A stretch of DNA of 64,000 nt from Aselliscus stoliczkanus (GCA_033961575.1 CM066730.1:120989523-121053522); one strand, 5' to 3'; counted from the first letter of the stretch, positions 50,721 through 61,062 are shown. A program made the numbers and translations. Notes: generated by a model from the letters alone, not told the origin.

Positions 50721-50800
50721 AAGAAAGCAGCATCTTGTTCTATGTTAAGATGCTGCTTTCTTAGTATAGCATAGCAGCATCTTAGCATAGGATAAGATGC
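50721..50800. other. hairpin cluster (two perfect inverted repeats)
   Basis: First hairpin: arms AAGAAAGCAGCATCTT (50721-50736) and AAGATGCTGCTTTCTT (50747-50762), 16 bp perfect, 10-nt loop. Second: GCATCTTA (50777-50784) and TAAGATGC (50793-50800), loop 8. GCAGCATCTT occurs in both, so the second may be a partial copy of the first. No known RNA family is recognised. Confidence 0.9.
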
Positions 50801-52820
50801 TCAGAATACCACCAGAGTCAAGATCAATGAAAACTAAGAAAAATAGTCTAAACAAAGCAGATTATTTTATTATTAAGAAAATACTAAATCTGTATAGCAG
50901 AATATATACCCAGCTCAGTATTTACAGTCATTGTCCATATCTGTGTAATTATGCTTATATTGACAGTTTATTTAAATATGTAGTTATTTTGCTATACTAT
51001 AGGTCAATTTTATTTATCCCATCTTTTTGTATATAGTCTTCTAAAGTTTCAACTTCAAAAAATATCCTGATTTGCTGAATAAGTACAGCAGAGGCATAAT
51101 ACAATCACTCTCTGTTTACTGCTAGAAACCCACAAAATCAACATGGAAAATAAAGTCTTAAGTCGTCCATAAAAAAAGCTAAGGGACAGAGAAAAGCTAC
51201 ATAAGCAACAATGCATATTTCTAAAAATAGCAAATATTAACAAAATTCATCCTCAAAGTAAGTGGTCAATTTCATGAATCACTAGCAAAAATAGTGACTT
51301 TGAAGTGCAGGGAGAATGTCTGTAGTCATATAACCTAAGTGCTGAGAAATGACAGGAGACAGAGTTGTAAAAAGTCTTCTCCTGGTCCCACTTTGGTTCG
51401 GAGAGGCAGACACAAAGAAATAGAGCCTACCACGTGTGAAGGCAGCAGTCTGTCTGTGTGGTAGCCTGGAAGGGACTTAAATGTCAAGAATTTAAAGAAG
51501 GTGGCACAACTTTCATACAAAGATAAAAATAATTTAGAAAATAGAAGTGACACTTCTCAATAGATAAAAAATAATTCCATGGGAAAATGTTGCCACACAG
51601 TAGATGAAAATTATAAATAAACATTTTACGATGATTGCTGTGCAAGATGCCCAATCAACCAGATCACTAATGATATCATGTCAATCATGATAAGATTTAT
51701 CTAACTGTTCATGAGCAGTCATACAATAGTATGATCCTATAATTTTCTGGAGCATTTCATCTGAGCCCCTGATACTTTCTTCTTATATTAACAAATAAAA
51801 ATGTATACACTCAGATTTCTGAGCAGAAGGTGAATCTTTACTTATAAGTAAAGCGCCTATCTCAGTGCTTTCCCAAGTTATTTTCAAAGCTAGGAGAAAG
51901 CCTGCTGTTCTGCTTAGATTGTAATCATCTACATGATTATTGGGTGTCTCTCTAGCAAATTTTTCACAGCAGGGGACTTTCTACAGATAAAAAATTCATC
52001 AGTGACAGAAGAATAGATTGCAAAACTATCTAGTTACATGGTACTATAGAGAAATTGTACATTTTGTCTCTTTAAATATTATTGCTTTGTTTTGCGGTGT
52101 AGGTTCAAATAAGCTTTAGGATCTAAAATTTTCCTAGAAGTCATTTTCTTTAAAAAACTAGCTAGGTTAAAAATAAACTTTTGTCAGCAGAAAATCTGTT
52201 TAGCTAACTGTAATCCTTAGGCAGAGAAAAGCAGAGGGAATCAAACACCATCAATTGTGTGATAAATAGCCTGGGCTGTAGAACTTTCAAGCAATGGGTA
52301 GTCATGTGAGAGGAGCACACATGCAAGACGATATTTTAATCATTTACTTGAAAGTCATAGGATTGGGGGTTAGGGAGGTTGAAGTAGATGATGCATTCAT
52401 TAGGTTTGAAAAACAATTCCTTTTCTTTTTTAATTCAGGCCATGAATAAACTCTAAAATGTCCCTTTTACCCAGTCTGTATGGGTATAAATAGCTGAATC
52501 CTAGTAAGATACGTTTAGTTCAGCAGGTTAGCTAATTGGAAAACATTGACACCCAACTCCACCTGCTTCTTTCTTACCTTTGAAGTTACAGGCCTCATAT
52601 TGGTGGGAGGAGCTGGGGTAGCATCTATAGAACACATAAAGCTGTGTTTGTACAGAAGTAGTTTTTTGGAGAAATGGAAGGGTTATAACCAAGGATAGAT
52701 AAATAGCACATGGTGTCATGTAAAAATGGTCAATGGTGCCTCAACATACTCATGGCATAATTTTTATTTAATACTTGCATTAAAATAGCATTTGACTTTT
52801 AATAATTTAAATATATAACC

Positions 52821-52822
<2 letters not shown>
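50801..52822. other. unique sequence, no gene seen
   Basis: No named repeat or gene. Small open frames show no domain. Confidence 0.4.

Positions 52823-52862
<40 letters not shown>
52823..52862. repeat. (TA)n microsatellite
   Basis: About 20 TA units directly left of the mariner fragment. Confidence 0.96.
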
Positions 52863-52866
<4 letters not shown>

Positions 52867-52871
52867 TACTA

Positions 52872-53430
52872 GCTCAGACAATTAAGTTCTCAAACTAATC
52901 TTAGAAAAAGTGCTACAATTGCTGAATATTACTATGGTCACTTTCATTGCTGAATATCACTATGGTCACTTTTGAAGCACTCCCCTTGGGAAGCTATGCA
53001 CCATGCCAGTACCTAGTCCACCCTTCAAAGCAATTTTGAAACTCTTTTTCTGGAATGGTCATCAAAGCAGTCATCGTATTACCCTTCATGTCCTGAATGT
53101 CATCCAAATGTCTTCCTTTCAATATTTCCTTTATTTTCAGGTAAAGAAAGGAGTCATTGGGGGCCAGATTAGGTGAGTAGGGAGGGTGTTCCAATACAGA
53201 GATTTGTTTACTGGCTAAAAACTCCCTCACAGAGAGTGCCATGTGAGCTGGTGCATTGTCGAGATGCAAAAGCCGTGAATTGTTGGCAAAAAGTTCAGGT
53301 CTTCTAACTTATTCATGCAGCCTTTTCAGCACTTCCAAATAGTAAACTTGGTTAACTGTTTGTCCAGTTGGTACAAATTTATAATGAATAATCCCTCTGG
53401 TATCAAAAAAGATTAGCAGCATTGTTGCAA
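52872..53430 (-). mobile_element. mariner fragment with C-terminal transposase (D34D), different family from 44-1318
   Basis: On the minus strand the frame from 53269 to 52994 encodes the C-terminal third of a mariner transposase: HLDNAPAH (second catalytic Asp), EHPPYSPNLAP, and the third Asp in NDSF. The two Asp residues are separated by 34 residues, the D34D spacing of mariners. It ends in FEGWTRYWHGA and a stop. Upstream coding similarity continues to about 53430 with a stop near codon 'LHE*V', then is lost, so the 5' part and first Asp are missing. The 3' non-coding end reaches about 52872. No intact terminal repeat pair was found. Confidence 0.85.
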
Positions 53431-54374
53431 CAAGTTTGCAAACTTAATTTTCAGAATCCAGGTATATTTAGATAATCATTTTGACGAAATAGGCCATGAC
53501 ATACAGGTATACTCTGCTTTCCCAAATTTCACATTAGGCCACTTCACTTTTGTGAAAGACTTACATTAGAATGGTAACTGCTTTTTACATGAAAGTGAAA
53601 ATCCTCTTTGGATTTCTTTTGATTAGCAAAAACAGGTACTAATGTAGATCAAAGCAAAGTGGAGTAACTGGAACTTTCAGAGACGGGAGATACTCTTCGC
53701 TTTATGTCTTTTTAGCATCCTTAAGTTTTCATACAAACTGTCTACTTAGCATAGCAGGGGAAACCTATATTTTGTTACTTTTGGTACCTTTGATGGACTT
53801 AAAATTTTTGACTTTGTGTATCTATATATCTATATATCTATATCTATATTTAAGTCTATTCTATTCAAAAATTTTGCCATAGGTATTATTTTTATTTGCT
53901 AACTAAAATTTTCGTAAAAGGACGTGTATTTAAGTCAATGTAAAATTCTGGAAAAAAATTGTATGATAAAGTTTGTAGTCTTCATACAATTATAATGATA
54001 AGTATCTTTGTAATGAGCAGAAAAGGATAATAAAAAGTGTAAGAAAAAAGAAAGAGAAAAATAAATGCAGGTGGGTCAGTGAGACACTAAGATATAAGGT
54101 TGCAGACAGACTTCATTCTCAGCATAGACAACGGGCATTTTATTTTCAGTATATTTCCCTCCAACCAGTGAAATACACTTTAGCAGCATGACATGTGTCT
54201 CATTTTAAAAAGAAAACTGAGCTTGAGACAGAGATATGGATTTTTATTTTTAATTGACTTTGTCCTGTTATTTCTATTACTTTTTATTTATTTTCTATGG
54301 AGGTTAGATGTTCTTTCTCCATCTCTCTTTAAAGTAAACTATACTCATTTTTTTTTTTTCAGTTCCTCTTCTGT
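53431..54374. other. unique sequence with (TATC)-like repeat, no gene seen
   Basis: 53818-53852 is a TATATC simple repeat. The rest is unrecognised. Confidence 0.4.
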
Positions 54375-54715
54375 AATTATTTCTTGAAGCTTTTACAATC
54401 AGGTTTCCATTCCCATCATTCCACCCAAACTGCTCTTGTTGTTACCAATAATCTCCAGTGAAATTAATCCATTGATAATCTCTCAGCCTTCATCTGACTT
54501 GACTGATCTGTAGCATTTGGCAAAATGGGTAAACTCCTTTTTCTTAAAAACATATTATACTTCATTTGCTTTCTGAGCCCAGGCTACTATAATCTTACTA
54601 GTCTCTTTTTCTCAGTCTCATTTCCTATTTTTTAATCTCATGTCCTTCTACCTTATGTCCTATTTTCTGTTTGATGAATCACCTCCCCAGGGTTCAGGTC
54701 TCTATCATTCTATTA
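54375..54715 (+). repeat. L2-type LINE ORF remnant
   Basis: 'aaactgctcttgttgttacc', 'aataatctccagtgaaatta', 'catctgacttgactgatctg' and 'tagcatttggcaaaatgg' resemble the reverse-transcriptase region of L2-type LINEs. Heavily decayed. Confidence 0.45.
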
Positions 54716-55084
54716 AAGTAGTTAGTGCATTTACATTTAATATAATACTTATGTGGTTGTACTTCTTCATTTACTACCTTTGATTAATTAAATATTTTCT
54801 AGTATCCCATTTGATTCCTCTATTGGTTTTAATCATACTTTGTTTTATTGTGGTAATATTGGTATACAGGAATATATATATATATATCAGATGTACAACA
54901 TTATAATTTGCTATTTGCATTCACTGTATAGTGTTCATCACTGTAAGTGTAGCTGCCATCCTCACCTTATAGTTGACCTTCCTCTCTGGTAACCCCAGGT
55001 CTGTTTTATATATATGAGTTTGTTTTGTTTATTTATTTGTTTTTGTCTTTGTTTTTGCTTTTTAGATTCAACATATAAATGAAA
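54716..55084 (-). repeat. L1 antisense fragments
   Basis: 'tagtgcatttacatttaata' (antisense ORF2 phrase) and 'ttgctttttagattcaacat' (antisense L1 3' phrase), with an (AT)n at 54869-54887. Borders uncertain. Confidence 0.5.
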
Positions 55085-55086
55085 TA

Positions 55087-55167
55087 TTGGATTGTCAGAA
55101 AAGTCATGACATATGTTTTCTATATTTTTTATTGCAAAAATATGTTATGACTTTTCCGACAACCCAG
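55087..55167. mobile_element. 81-bp palindromic mariner-type MITE
   Basis: Left arm TTGGATTGTCAGAAAAGTCA, right arm its near-perfect reverse complement (TGACTTTTCCGACAACCCAG). TA at 55085-55086 and 55168-55169 is the target duplication. The element is almost entirely two terminal repeats around a short centre, as in MADE1-type mariner MITEs, but with a terminal sequence different from the other mariners here. Confidence 0.85.
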
Positions 55168-55309
55168 TATTTCAATCAAGGATATCTTGGTTAAAAGCAG
55201 TAAACAAAATATGGACTTTATTAAATCTTAGTCCTTGGACACATGCTGTTGTGTATGGTGTAATGTGATATACACCGAAACCACTGCTATATTTCAAAGC
55301 ACAATAGTT

Positions 55310-55790
55310 TTCACTATTAAAAGCACTTGTATGACTTTTGTGATTGGTGAGCTGAGTTGGCTAGCCACTTTTGTCATGGAACACCACTAATTTTTGCAAC
55401 AATAACTGACACAAAAACTATGATTAATCAGATTTTTGTACTTACCAGGAAAACAAAAAGCCATCTTTCCATGTTAAAAAGAAAATGGTTACATTTGATG
55501 TCAATAATAAAACTTAACTTTTCAAGCAAAAATTTGAATTTTGGAAAATTTGTATTCACCACTTTTACCTTGATACTTCCTGATGTTAAAGAATGTTTTT
55601 TTTCTGATGAGATCAGTGGTGATATTAACAAATATGATTTTTGATACTCTTTATTAAAGTGTGTCAATTCTTTGATGGTCTGCATAACGCAATAAACCAA
55701 TAATTTTGCAAACGAACAATGTATGATGTCAGAAAATTGTTCATATTTAGAACATCAATTCAAAGAACAACATAGTCAAATTTCAGTGTA
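55310..55790 (+). mobile_element. hAT-superfamily transposase relic
   Basis: The + strand has an open frame at 55357-55644. Its translation contains LSMLKRK and, near the end, FFSDEISGDINKYDF, which resembles a conserved block of domesticated-type hAT transposases (ZBED5/GTF2IRD2-like). The DNA words 'ttttgtgattggtgagctga' and 'gatgagatcagtggtgatat' belong to that family as I remember it. Before and after this frame the similarity is broken by shifts. Only the middle of a transposase is present. Confidence 0.55.
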
Positions 55791-55992
55791 ACTGCATGAA
55801 ATTTTCCTCACCTTCCTTTGGCACTCACCAGCAATGTCCTCCTTGGTGAGAAGAGTCTTTCCCAGGCAATTTAGGCTCTCCTATACTTCAACTATTCTCT
55901 CAGCCTCTGCCCACTGCCCAGTACTAATGCCACTCCAACACTCATAGATACTTGTTCTTCAGCAACTCCCTTCAAGACATCACATCTCCATG

Positions 55993-56521
55993 AGTTATCA
56001 ATAGCTGAGTAACAAATTACCACAAATGTAACAACTTAAAATAACACCCATTTATTTGGATTCTGAATCTAGGCATGTCTTAGATGGGTCCTGCTTCAGG
56101 ATGTCTCACAAGGCTGCAATCAGGGGATTCACAAAGGCCAGTGTCCCATCCAAAGTCTCTGCCAGGAAATAACTAACTTTAAGCTCTCATGGTCATTGGC
56201 ATGATTTGGTTTCTTGCAGGTTGTTGGACTGAGGGCCTTTATTACTTGCCAGCCATTTCTATAGGCTACCGTCATTTCCTTATGTGGATGTTTCCTTCAT
56301 CAAACATGTATTCTGAGAGGGAATAGAGCTCGTCTCCAACAAGAAGAAAGTTACAATCCTGGATAGTAACCTAAATACCATCTCTTTTTACAAATTGTTT
56401 TAGTTAGAAACAAGCCACAGGTCCTTCCCACACTGAAGGACAGGGGTAACATAATTGAGTAAAACCCAGGACATAAGAATCACTGGACGTTTGCCTACCA
56501 TTTAGAGTTTGCCTGCCACAG
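55993..56521 (-). repeat. MaLR/ERVL-type LTR (MLT1-like)
   Basis: 'gagtaacaaattaccacaaa', 'gtgtcccatccaaagtctct', 'ttgttggactgagggccttt', 'aagccacaggtccttcccac' and 'agtttgcctgccaca' follow, on the reverse strand, the order of a mammalian MaLR LTR. Confidence 0.62.
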
Positions 56522-56855
56522 TTATTAATGGTGATATATTTTTTTTTTCTTTTTGGTTGTTGGAATTATTTGTGTTTTCCTTTTTTTGTGATTGTCAATT
56601 ATCTATGTTTTCTTAATATTACTTAAATTAACTTACACTGCTTCATACTAAAATGTTATAATTAACTTAGTTGAATCTGAATATTTGGAATGATCCTTCC
56701 TTCTATAAAAATTTGCTAAAACTCTAAGATAATATATATTACATTGCTCTTGATTCTAAGACACTCCAGGTCAAATCTGAAGTTGAATTGTAGTATGTGT
56801 GTTAATGCTGATAGTTAGCTTATTTGATTTTTTTCTCTTTTTCAAATATCTTTTT

Positions 56856-56938
56856 TTGTTTGTTTGTTTTTTGTAGCAGAAGATAGTTTTATTAGAGCAG
56901 AAAGTTACAGCTCTCGAAACTAGAGGGGGTGCCTCCAC
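56856..56938 (-). mobile_element. 83-bp retroposed 3' end of an ERV transcript (R-region end plus poly(A))
   Basis: On the minus strand the insert reads GTGGAGGCACCCCCTCTAGT..., AATAAA (complement of 56888-56893), then TCTTCTGCTAC and an A/AAAC tail. A 13-bp duplication CAAATATCTTTTT (56843-56855, 56939-56951) shows L1-type insertion. The same TCTTCTGCTAC follows a degraded AATAAA position in the solo LTR at 60000-60601, so this looks like the polyadenylated R end of a related LTR transcript. No coding sequence. Confidence 0.75.
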
Positions 56939-57074
56939 CAAATATCTTTTTACTTATATTTTAATAGCAGTGTATAAAGGTTGTACCTATCTTAAGTATA
57001 AAAAATGTATTATATTATCTAATAATTCTAGATTGAGGAGATATATGTGTCCTCAATGTGTGTATGTGTGTGGA

Positions 57075-57098
57075 GATAGATAGATAAACAGATAGACT
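57075..57098. repeat. (GATA)n-like simple repeat
   Basis: GATAGATAGATAAACAGATAGACTGATAG region; a short degenerate GATA array. Confidence 0.7.
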
Positions 57099-57295
57099 GA
57101 TAGATTGGTAGATATGTATCAGCCTAGATATTGAAATATAATAAAATCACTATATTCAATAGTTTTCTTTAAAATTCCACATAATTTTTAATGTCCTTTT
57201 ATATATTTTTAGGACATCATGTGTCTATAATGCTTTACTATTTATAAACAATAGTAATTCGCCTATATATTGGTTCTACAATTTTCAGTTATTGT

Positions 57296-57815
57296 AGTCC
57301 TCCAGTATCCATAATCTTGCTTTCTGAGGTTTCAGTTACCCATGTAAACCTCAGCCCAAGGAAATTAAATAGAAAATTCCAAAAATAAACAATTTATTAG
57401 TTTTAAATTTTGCTGTTTTGAGTAATGTGATAATGTATGTGATACAATCTTGCACTGCCCTACTCCACCCCTCCCAGGACATAAATCATCCCTTGTCCAG
57501 TGTATCTATGCTGTATATGCTGCCCACTCATGAGGCTCATAAGCCTCTTGTAGCTGTGTAGTTTATAAGATCAAGCATTGCTATATTGCAGTACTTGTGT
57601 TCAAGAAACCCTTATTTTACTTATCCTCATGTTGAAGTGATATTGATAATTTGAATATGCCTAAGAGAATCCATAAAATGCTTCCTTTAATTGAAAACAG
57701 TATGTATGCATAAGGGAAAACCTAATGTATATAGGCTTTGGTACTACCAACAGTTATAAGCATCCACAAGGGGACCTTGGAAGGTATCCCCCACAGATAA
57801 GGAGAAATTCCTATA
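57296..57815. repeat. Tigger-type (pogo/TcMar-Tigger) DNA transposon remnant
   Basis: Begins 'agtcctccagtatccataat' and carries 'aggtttcagttacccatgta', 'attaaatagaaaattccaaa', 'cttgcactgccctactccac' and 'gtgttcaagaaacccttatt'. It ends 'ggaaggtatcccccacagat'. These are the first part and inverted end of a mammalian Tigger; the transposase is deleted. Confidence 0.8.
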
Positions 57816-57905
57816 TGGGAACATCTGGCTGTGACATATTTCTAAAAGGTTGCTGTGAAAGCTAGCTGAGATAGCTTCAAAAATTCAGTATGTCTGTTTT
57901 GAAAA

Positions 57906-58196
57906 CTAAAGATACAATTTTATATGCCAGAAACTTCTTTTGACTCTAACTTGACCGTGGGAATCAATCACAAAGGGCTGTTTTACTCTATTCTCAATGA
58001 TCAGATTTACAGATTTTGAGGACAAATGGGTCATACCTCTAGCTTTCTGATTAATTTCTTGATAACTCCCGAGGTAATAACAGAAAGACCAGTACCACCC
58101 TTTAGAGTCGCTATCATAAATTACCCAATTATGTGGAGGCACACTCAGTCTGACAGGAGTCACTGGTCCTACTCTAAGCACTAGGAAAAGAAGCAA
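57906..58196 (-). other. 96-codon open frame, possible retroviral relic, unassigned
   Basis: The minus-strand frame starts with a hydrophobic stretch (MLLFLVLRVG), then polar sequence with an aromatic cluster (GWYWSFCYYLG) and a basic RVKR near the end. It lies between a Tigger and an ERVL-type LTR. The hydrophobic start and RVKR might suggest a piece of an old ERV envelope, but I do not recognise the family and the frame could be chance. No second retroviral gene is visible nearby. Confidence 0.2.
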
Positions 58197-58214
58197 CTGG
58201 AAATCAGATTGGTT

Positions 58215-58566
58215 TCACTGACAGTATCAATCAAGGTTATTATAAGAATTGGCTCATACACTTTGGGGGCTGAAAAGTCTAAAATTTGTAGGGCAGGCCA
58301 GCAGGCTATATACTCAGACAAGAGTTGATGTAGTTTAGGCAGAATTCCATCTCCTTTGGGAAACCTCCCTTTTTTACCTTAGGACTTTTAATTGATCGGA
58401 TGAGGTCCACCCACATTATCAATGGAAATCCCCTTTACTTAAAATCTACTGTTTGTAGATGTTGATCACATCAACACAACACCCTCACAGAAACAATTAG
58501 ATTAGTGTTTCACCAAACTGGGCAGCATAGCCTGGCCAAATAGACACATAAAGTTTAACCATTACA
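58215..58566 (-). repeat. ERVL-type LTR (MLT2-like)
   Basis: 'agaattggctcatacacttt', 'gggcaggccagcaggctata', 'ggatgaggtccacccacatt', 'ttgtagatgttgatcacatc' and 'aacaccctcacagaaacaat', then 'gacacataaagtttaaccat', give the reverse-strand order of an MLT2-like LTR. Confidence 0.7.
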
Positions 58567-59999
58567 CGGACATACAGTTTTTAAATTGATCAGATACATT
58601 GCAGCAGACACTGAGTATTTTAGTGATGGCATACTTGTTTTTAGATCACTGCCAACTATGTGGTGTTGCTGACTTATACTAGAGCTCCAACATTACAACT
58701 TGCAACAAGTATTTTCTCAAAGTATAAGCAGAATGCTAGGATAGTAGGGTCCATTTGCATTTCTAGTCACATACATTGCCACATCCAGACTTCTCACATG
58801 GCACTCGGTCTATCGTATTGGCTTGGAGTTGCTGGCTTGCAGTGTTTATTTACTAATGGAATTTTACCTCAAGAATATCTTCACTGTTTGATCCCCCTCC
58901 TCTTTGGTCAGGGCAACCATTATATATCACAGCAAGTTTGCTAAATTTTGGATTAACTCCTTCAAATAGAGAGCTCGTTTCATTTACAGTCCTTTCCATA
59001 GACTTTTTTTCCTTCCTTTTTAAAGACTATTTTCTCTATCTGGAGCAATGTCTCTTTCCCTTGTGCCCCATCTTTTACTTAAACTCCTCATAGTTTTCAA
59101 CTGTCACTTTGCCTTGCATGCCTTTCCTGACCACCCATTCTAAGGTAAATTCCACCCTCTTCTCCCATCATTTTATACTCTTTTATTATGTACATCTTAC
59201 TTAATCACACTTCTAAGGAGGCTTTTTGTTTTGTGCTGTTTGGGATTTTTTGTTTCGTTTAGATTTTTGTTTTGGGGGGGGGGTATGTTTTTGATTTCTG
59301 GTAATGATGTAGTTAGCATCTGTGCTCTATGCCCAGCATCACATTTAGATGCAGGTAAGAGAGGTCTCTGCACTGGATCTATGTTTTAGATGGTTCCATT
59401 CTGGTCTTTCCATGTGCGTACTTCCCATCTGTTGAGGAGTGTGTGGGGCCAAGGAGATCTGCCTACAATTTGCCATTTTCTTGTCTTCTCATCACACGGG
59501 GTATTTAGCACTCTCAGGTTTCCTATTCAAATGACCACCAGTTCTCTTCTCCTGAAGGAGGACACCTAAACCCAAAGGATAACCAAAGGGTAGTGTAGAT
59601 GGAGCTTAAAAACATAGTTCAAGATGCCCATATATGTGCATAGTGTGGGACAGAGGTATGTTTTACGGAGGAGACAGGCTGTTGTGTGTCACAACTTGTG
59701 TGTAAGAGTATTGAGAACTGGGGACTGGGGCCAGGGGCTGATTTCACATTCTTGGCTGGAACTCTGACAAATCCAACAATTTTAAATTCAAACCTGGCTT
59801 ACCTCTTGTTATGAAGATATATTTGACAAAGTGAAAGGATAGAGCATGTTACTTAGCAGTGCTTTGTAGTTTTTAAATATTTTGAAAAATGGCAGTTTGC
59901 TTTATCTATGATAGACTGTGTGCTTAATGAGAGAAAGGAAACTTTCTACCTTGTTTGCTGCTCCTCCCAGATCATGGTCCATGACAGATAGTAAAGATT
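58567..59999. other. unique sequence, no gene seen
   Basis: 59030-59230 weakly resembles an L2 3' end. A (G)n run lies at 59274-59283. A 94-codon frame (58660-58944) has no recognised domain. Confidence 0.4.
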
Positions 60000-60601
60000 T
60001 GTTACCGGGGATGATGTTTTCCTTGGTTCTTGTCTTCTTGAAGGAAAGAATTCAGTCAAGAGGCAGAGATAGGCAAGTAGCAGAAGACAGAGGTTATTTG
60101 TAAAGCAAACACACTCCAGGCATGGAGCTGGCTGATGGAGGATGGGTAGCAGCCTCTCCCTGTATTGTGTGAGGTCTTTTATTCTTATGGATAAGATTGC
60201 TTCCTTCCTCTCTACTATCTCCCCTTCTTTTCTGTTGTTATGTCCCATCTTCCCTCCTTGTTGTCTAGGGCAAGAGCAGGAGCCCAGCACGCCATTTTCC
60301 CATAATTACTTGAAAAGCTCACTAACAGGGACAAAACCACAATGCAGATGATATGATAATATAGTGGTTTTAGGGTTGTTAGAGGGCTTAGTCTCTAGGT
60401 CTGTGCATGTGATCCAAGGTCTGGAAAGCCCCCAGGGTCCTGAGTATTCAGATAAGCAGGATGTACATCCTGAGAAGCAGGATGTCGGTGACCGCCAACT
60501 GAGGCAACAGTAAGGAGCCTCATGCAGGCCCTAATGGCGATTTTAGCAGGAACTTATCCTTCCTTATCCTGCTCGTTTCTACCTTTCTGTCTACTTTATC
60601 A
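60000..60601 (-). mobile_element. solo LTR of a class I endogenous retrovirus, 602 bp
   Basis: The element starts TGTTACCGGGG and ends CTACTTTATCA (TG...CA) and is flanked by a 4-bp duplication GATT at 59996-59999 and 60602-60605, the size typical of gammaretrovirus-like (class I) integration. On the minus strand a TATA-like AATAAAAGA (about 60177-60186) is followed by R. The polyadenylation-site sequence TCTTCTGCTAC lies at about 60077-60087, then U5 ('ttctttccttcaagaagac') and the end CCCCGGTAACA. No internal genes flank it, so it is a solo LTR left by recombination. Open frames through it (59918-60351) are chance. Confidence 0.85.
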
Positions 60602-60627
60602 GATTCGCCTTTAAAAATTTCAAATAA

Positions 60628-60800
60628 TGGGCTGGCCAAGTGGCTCAGTTCGTTAAGAGCTCGCTCAAGAGTGTGAGCTGAGCTCTGAGCAACAGTAGTT
60701 CGATGCCCAGCCCGAGCTGAGCTGCCACTGAGCTGCCAACAGGTGGCAGGATGGCTCAGCTAAAAAAAAGAATAAAGTAAAAATAAGTAAATAAATAATT
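60628..60800 (+). mobile_element. tRNA-derived SINE, second type
   Basis: Begins GGGCTGGCCAAGTGGCTCAG (box A region) and has 'gagctctgagcaacagtagt' and TTCGATGCCCAGC (box B). The tail reads 'gagctgagctgccactgagc', then GGATGGCTCAGCT and an A-rich end. The body differs from the short SINE type. An imperfect duplication of about 14 bp (AAAATTTCAAATAA-like, about 60614-60627 and 60801-60815) flanks it. It resembles bat SINEs of the Rhin-1 kind as I remember them. Confidence 0.75.
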
Positions 60801-60940
60801 TAAAATTTTCAAATAAGTATAACATTCTAGATTAGAAGTTAGAAAGACCAAGTCTCTAAATCACTCTTTGGATTTATGCAAATTATTTGGTCTCTTGCCT
60901 TTCATTAGTAAAATGTGAGAGTTTCAATTTAATTATTGTT

Positions 60941-61062
60941 GGGCCGGCTAGTGGCGCAGTGGTTAATTGCTGGCTTGGGAAGCCAGTGGCCCCAGATCAG
61001 GTCCTACATATGAGGGCCAGTGACACTGCCCTCAAAAAAAAAAAAAAAAAAAAGTAATGTAG
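60941..61062 (+). mobile_element. tRNA-derived SINE (short type), recent
   Basis: GGGCCGGCTAGTGGCGCAGT ... AGTGACACTGCCCTC, poly(A)20, then the non-templated-looking AGTAATGTAG. A perfect 16-bp duplication CAATTTAATTATTGTT (60925-60940 and 61063-61078) flanks it. A 2-bp loss in the head (GGCTAGTGG for GGCCGAGTGG) may weaken box A spacing. Confidence 0.93.

Noticed and set aside
50721..50762. Rho-independent terminator
   Set aside because: A strong stem is present, but this is mammalian DNA and no T tract or gene precedes it.
59918..60351. Open frames of 61-114 codons on both strands
   Set aside because: Contained within the solo LTR and its edge; no retroviral or host domain.
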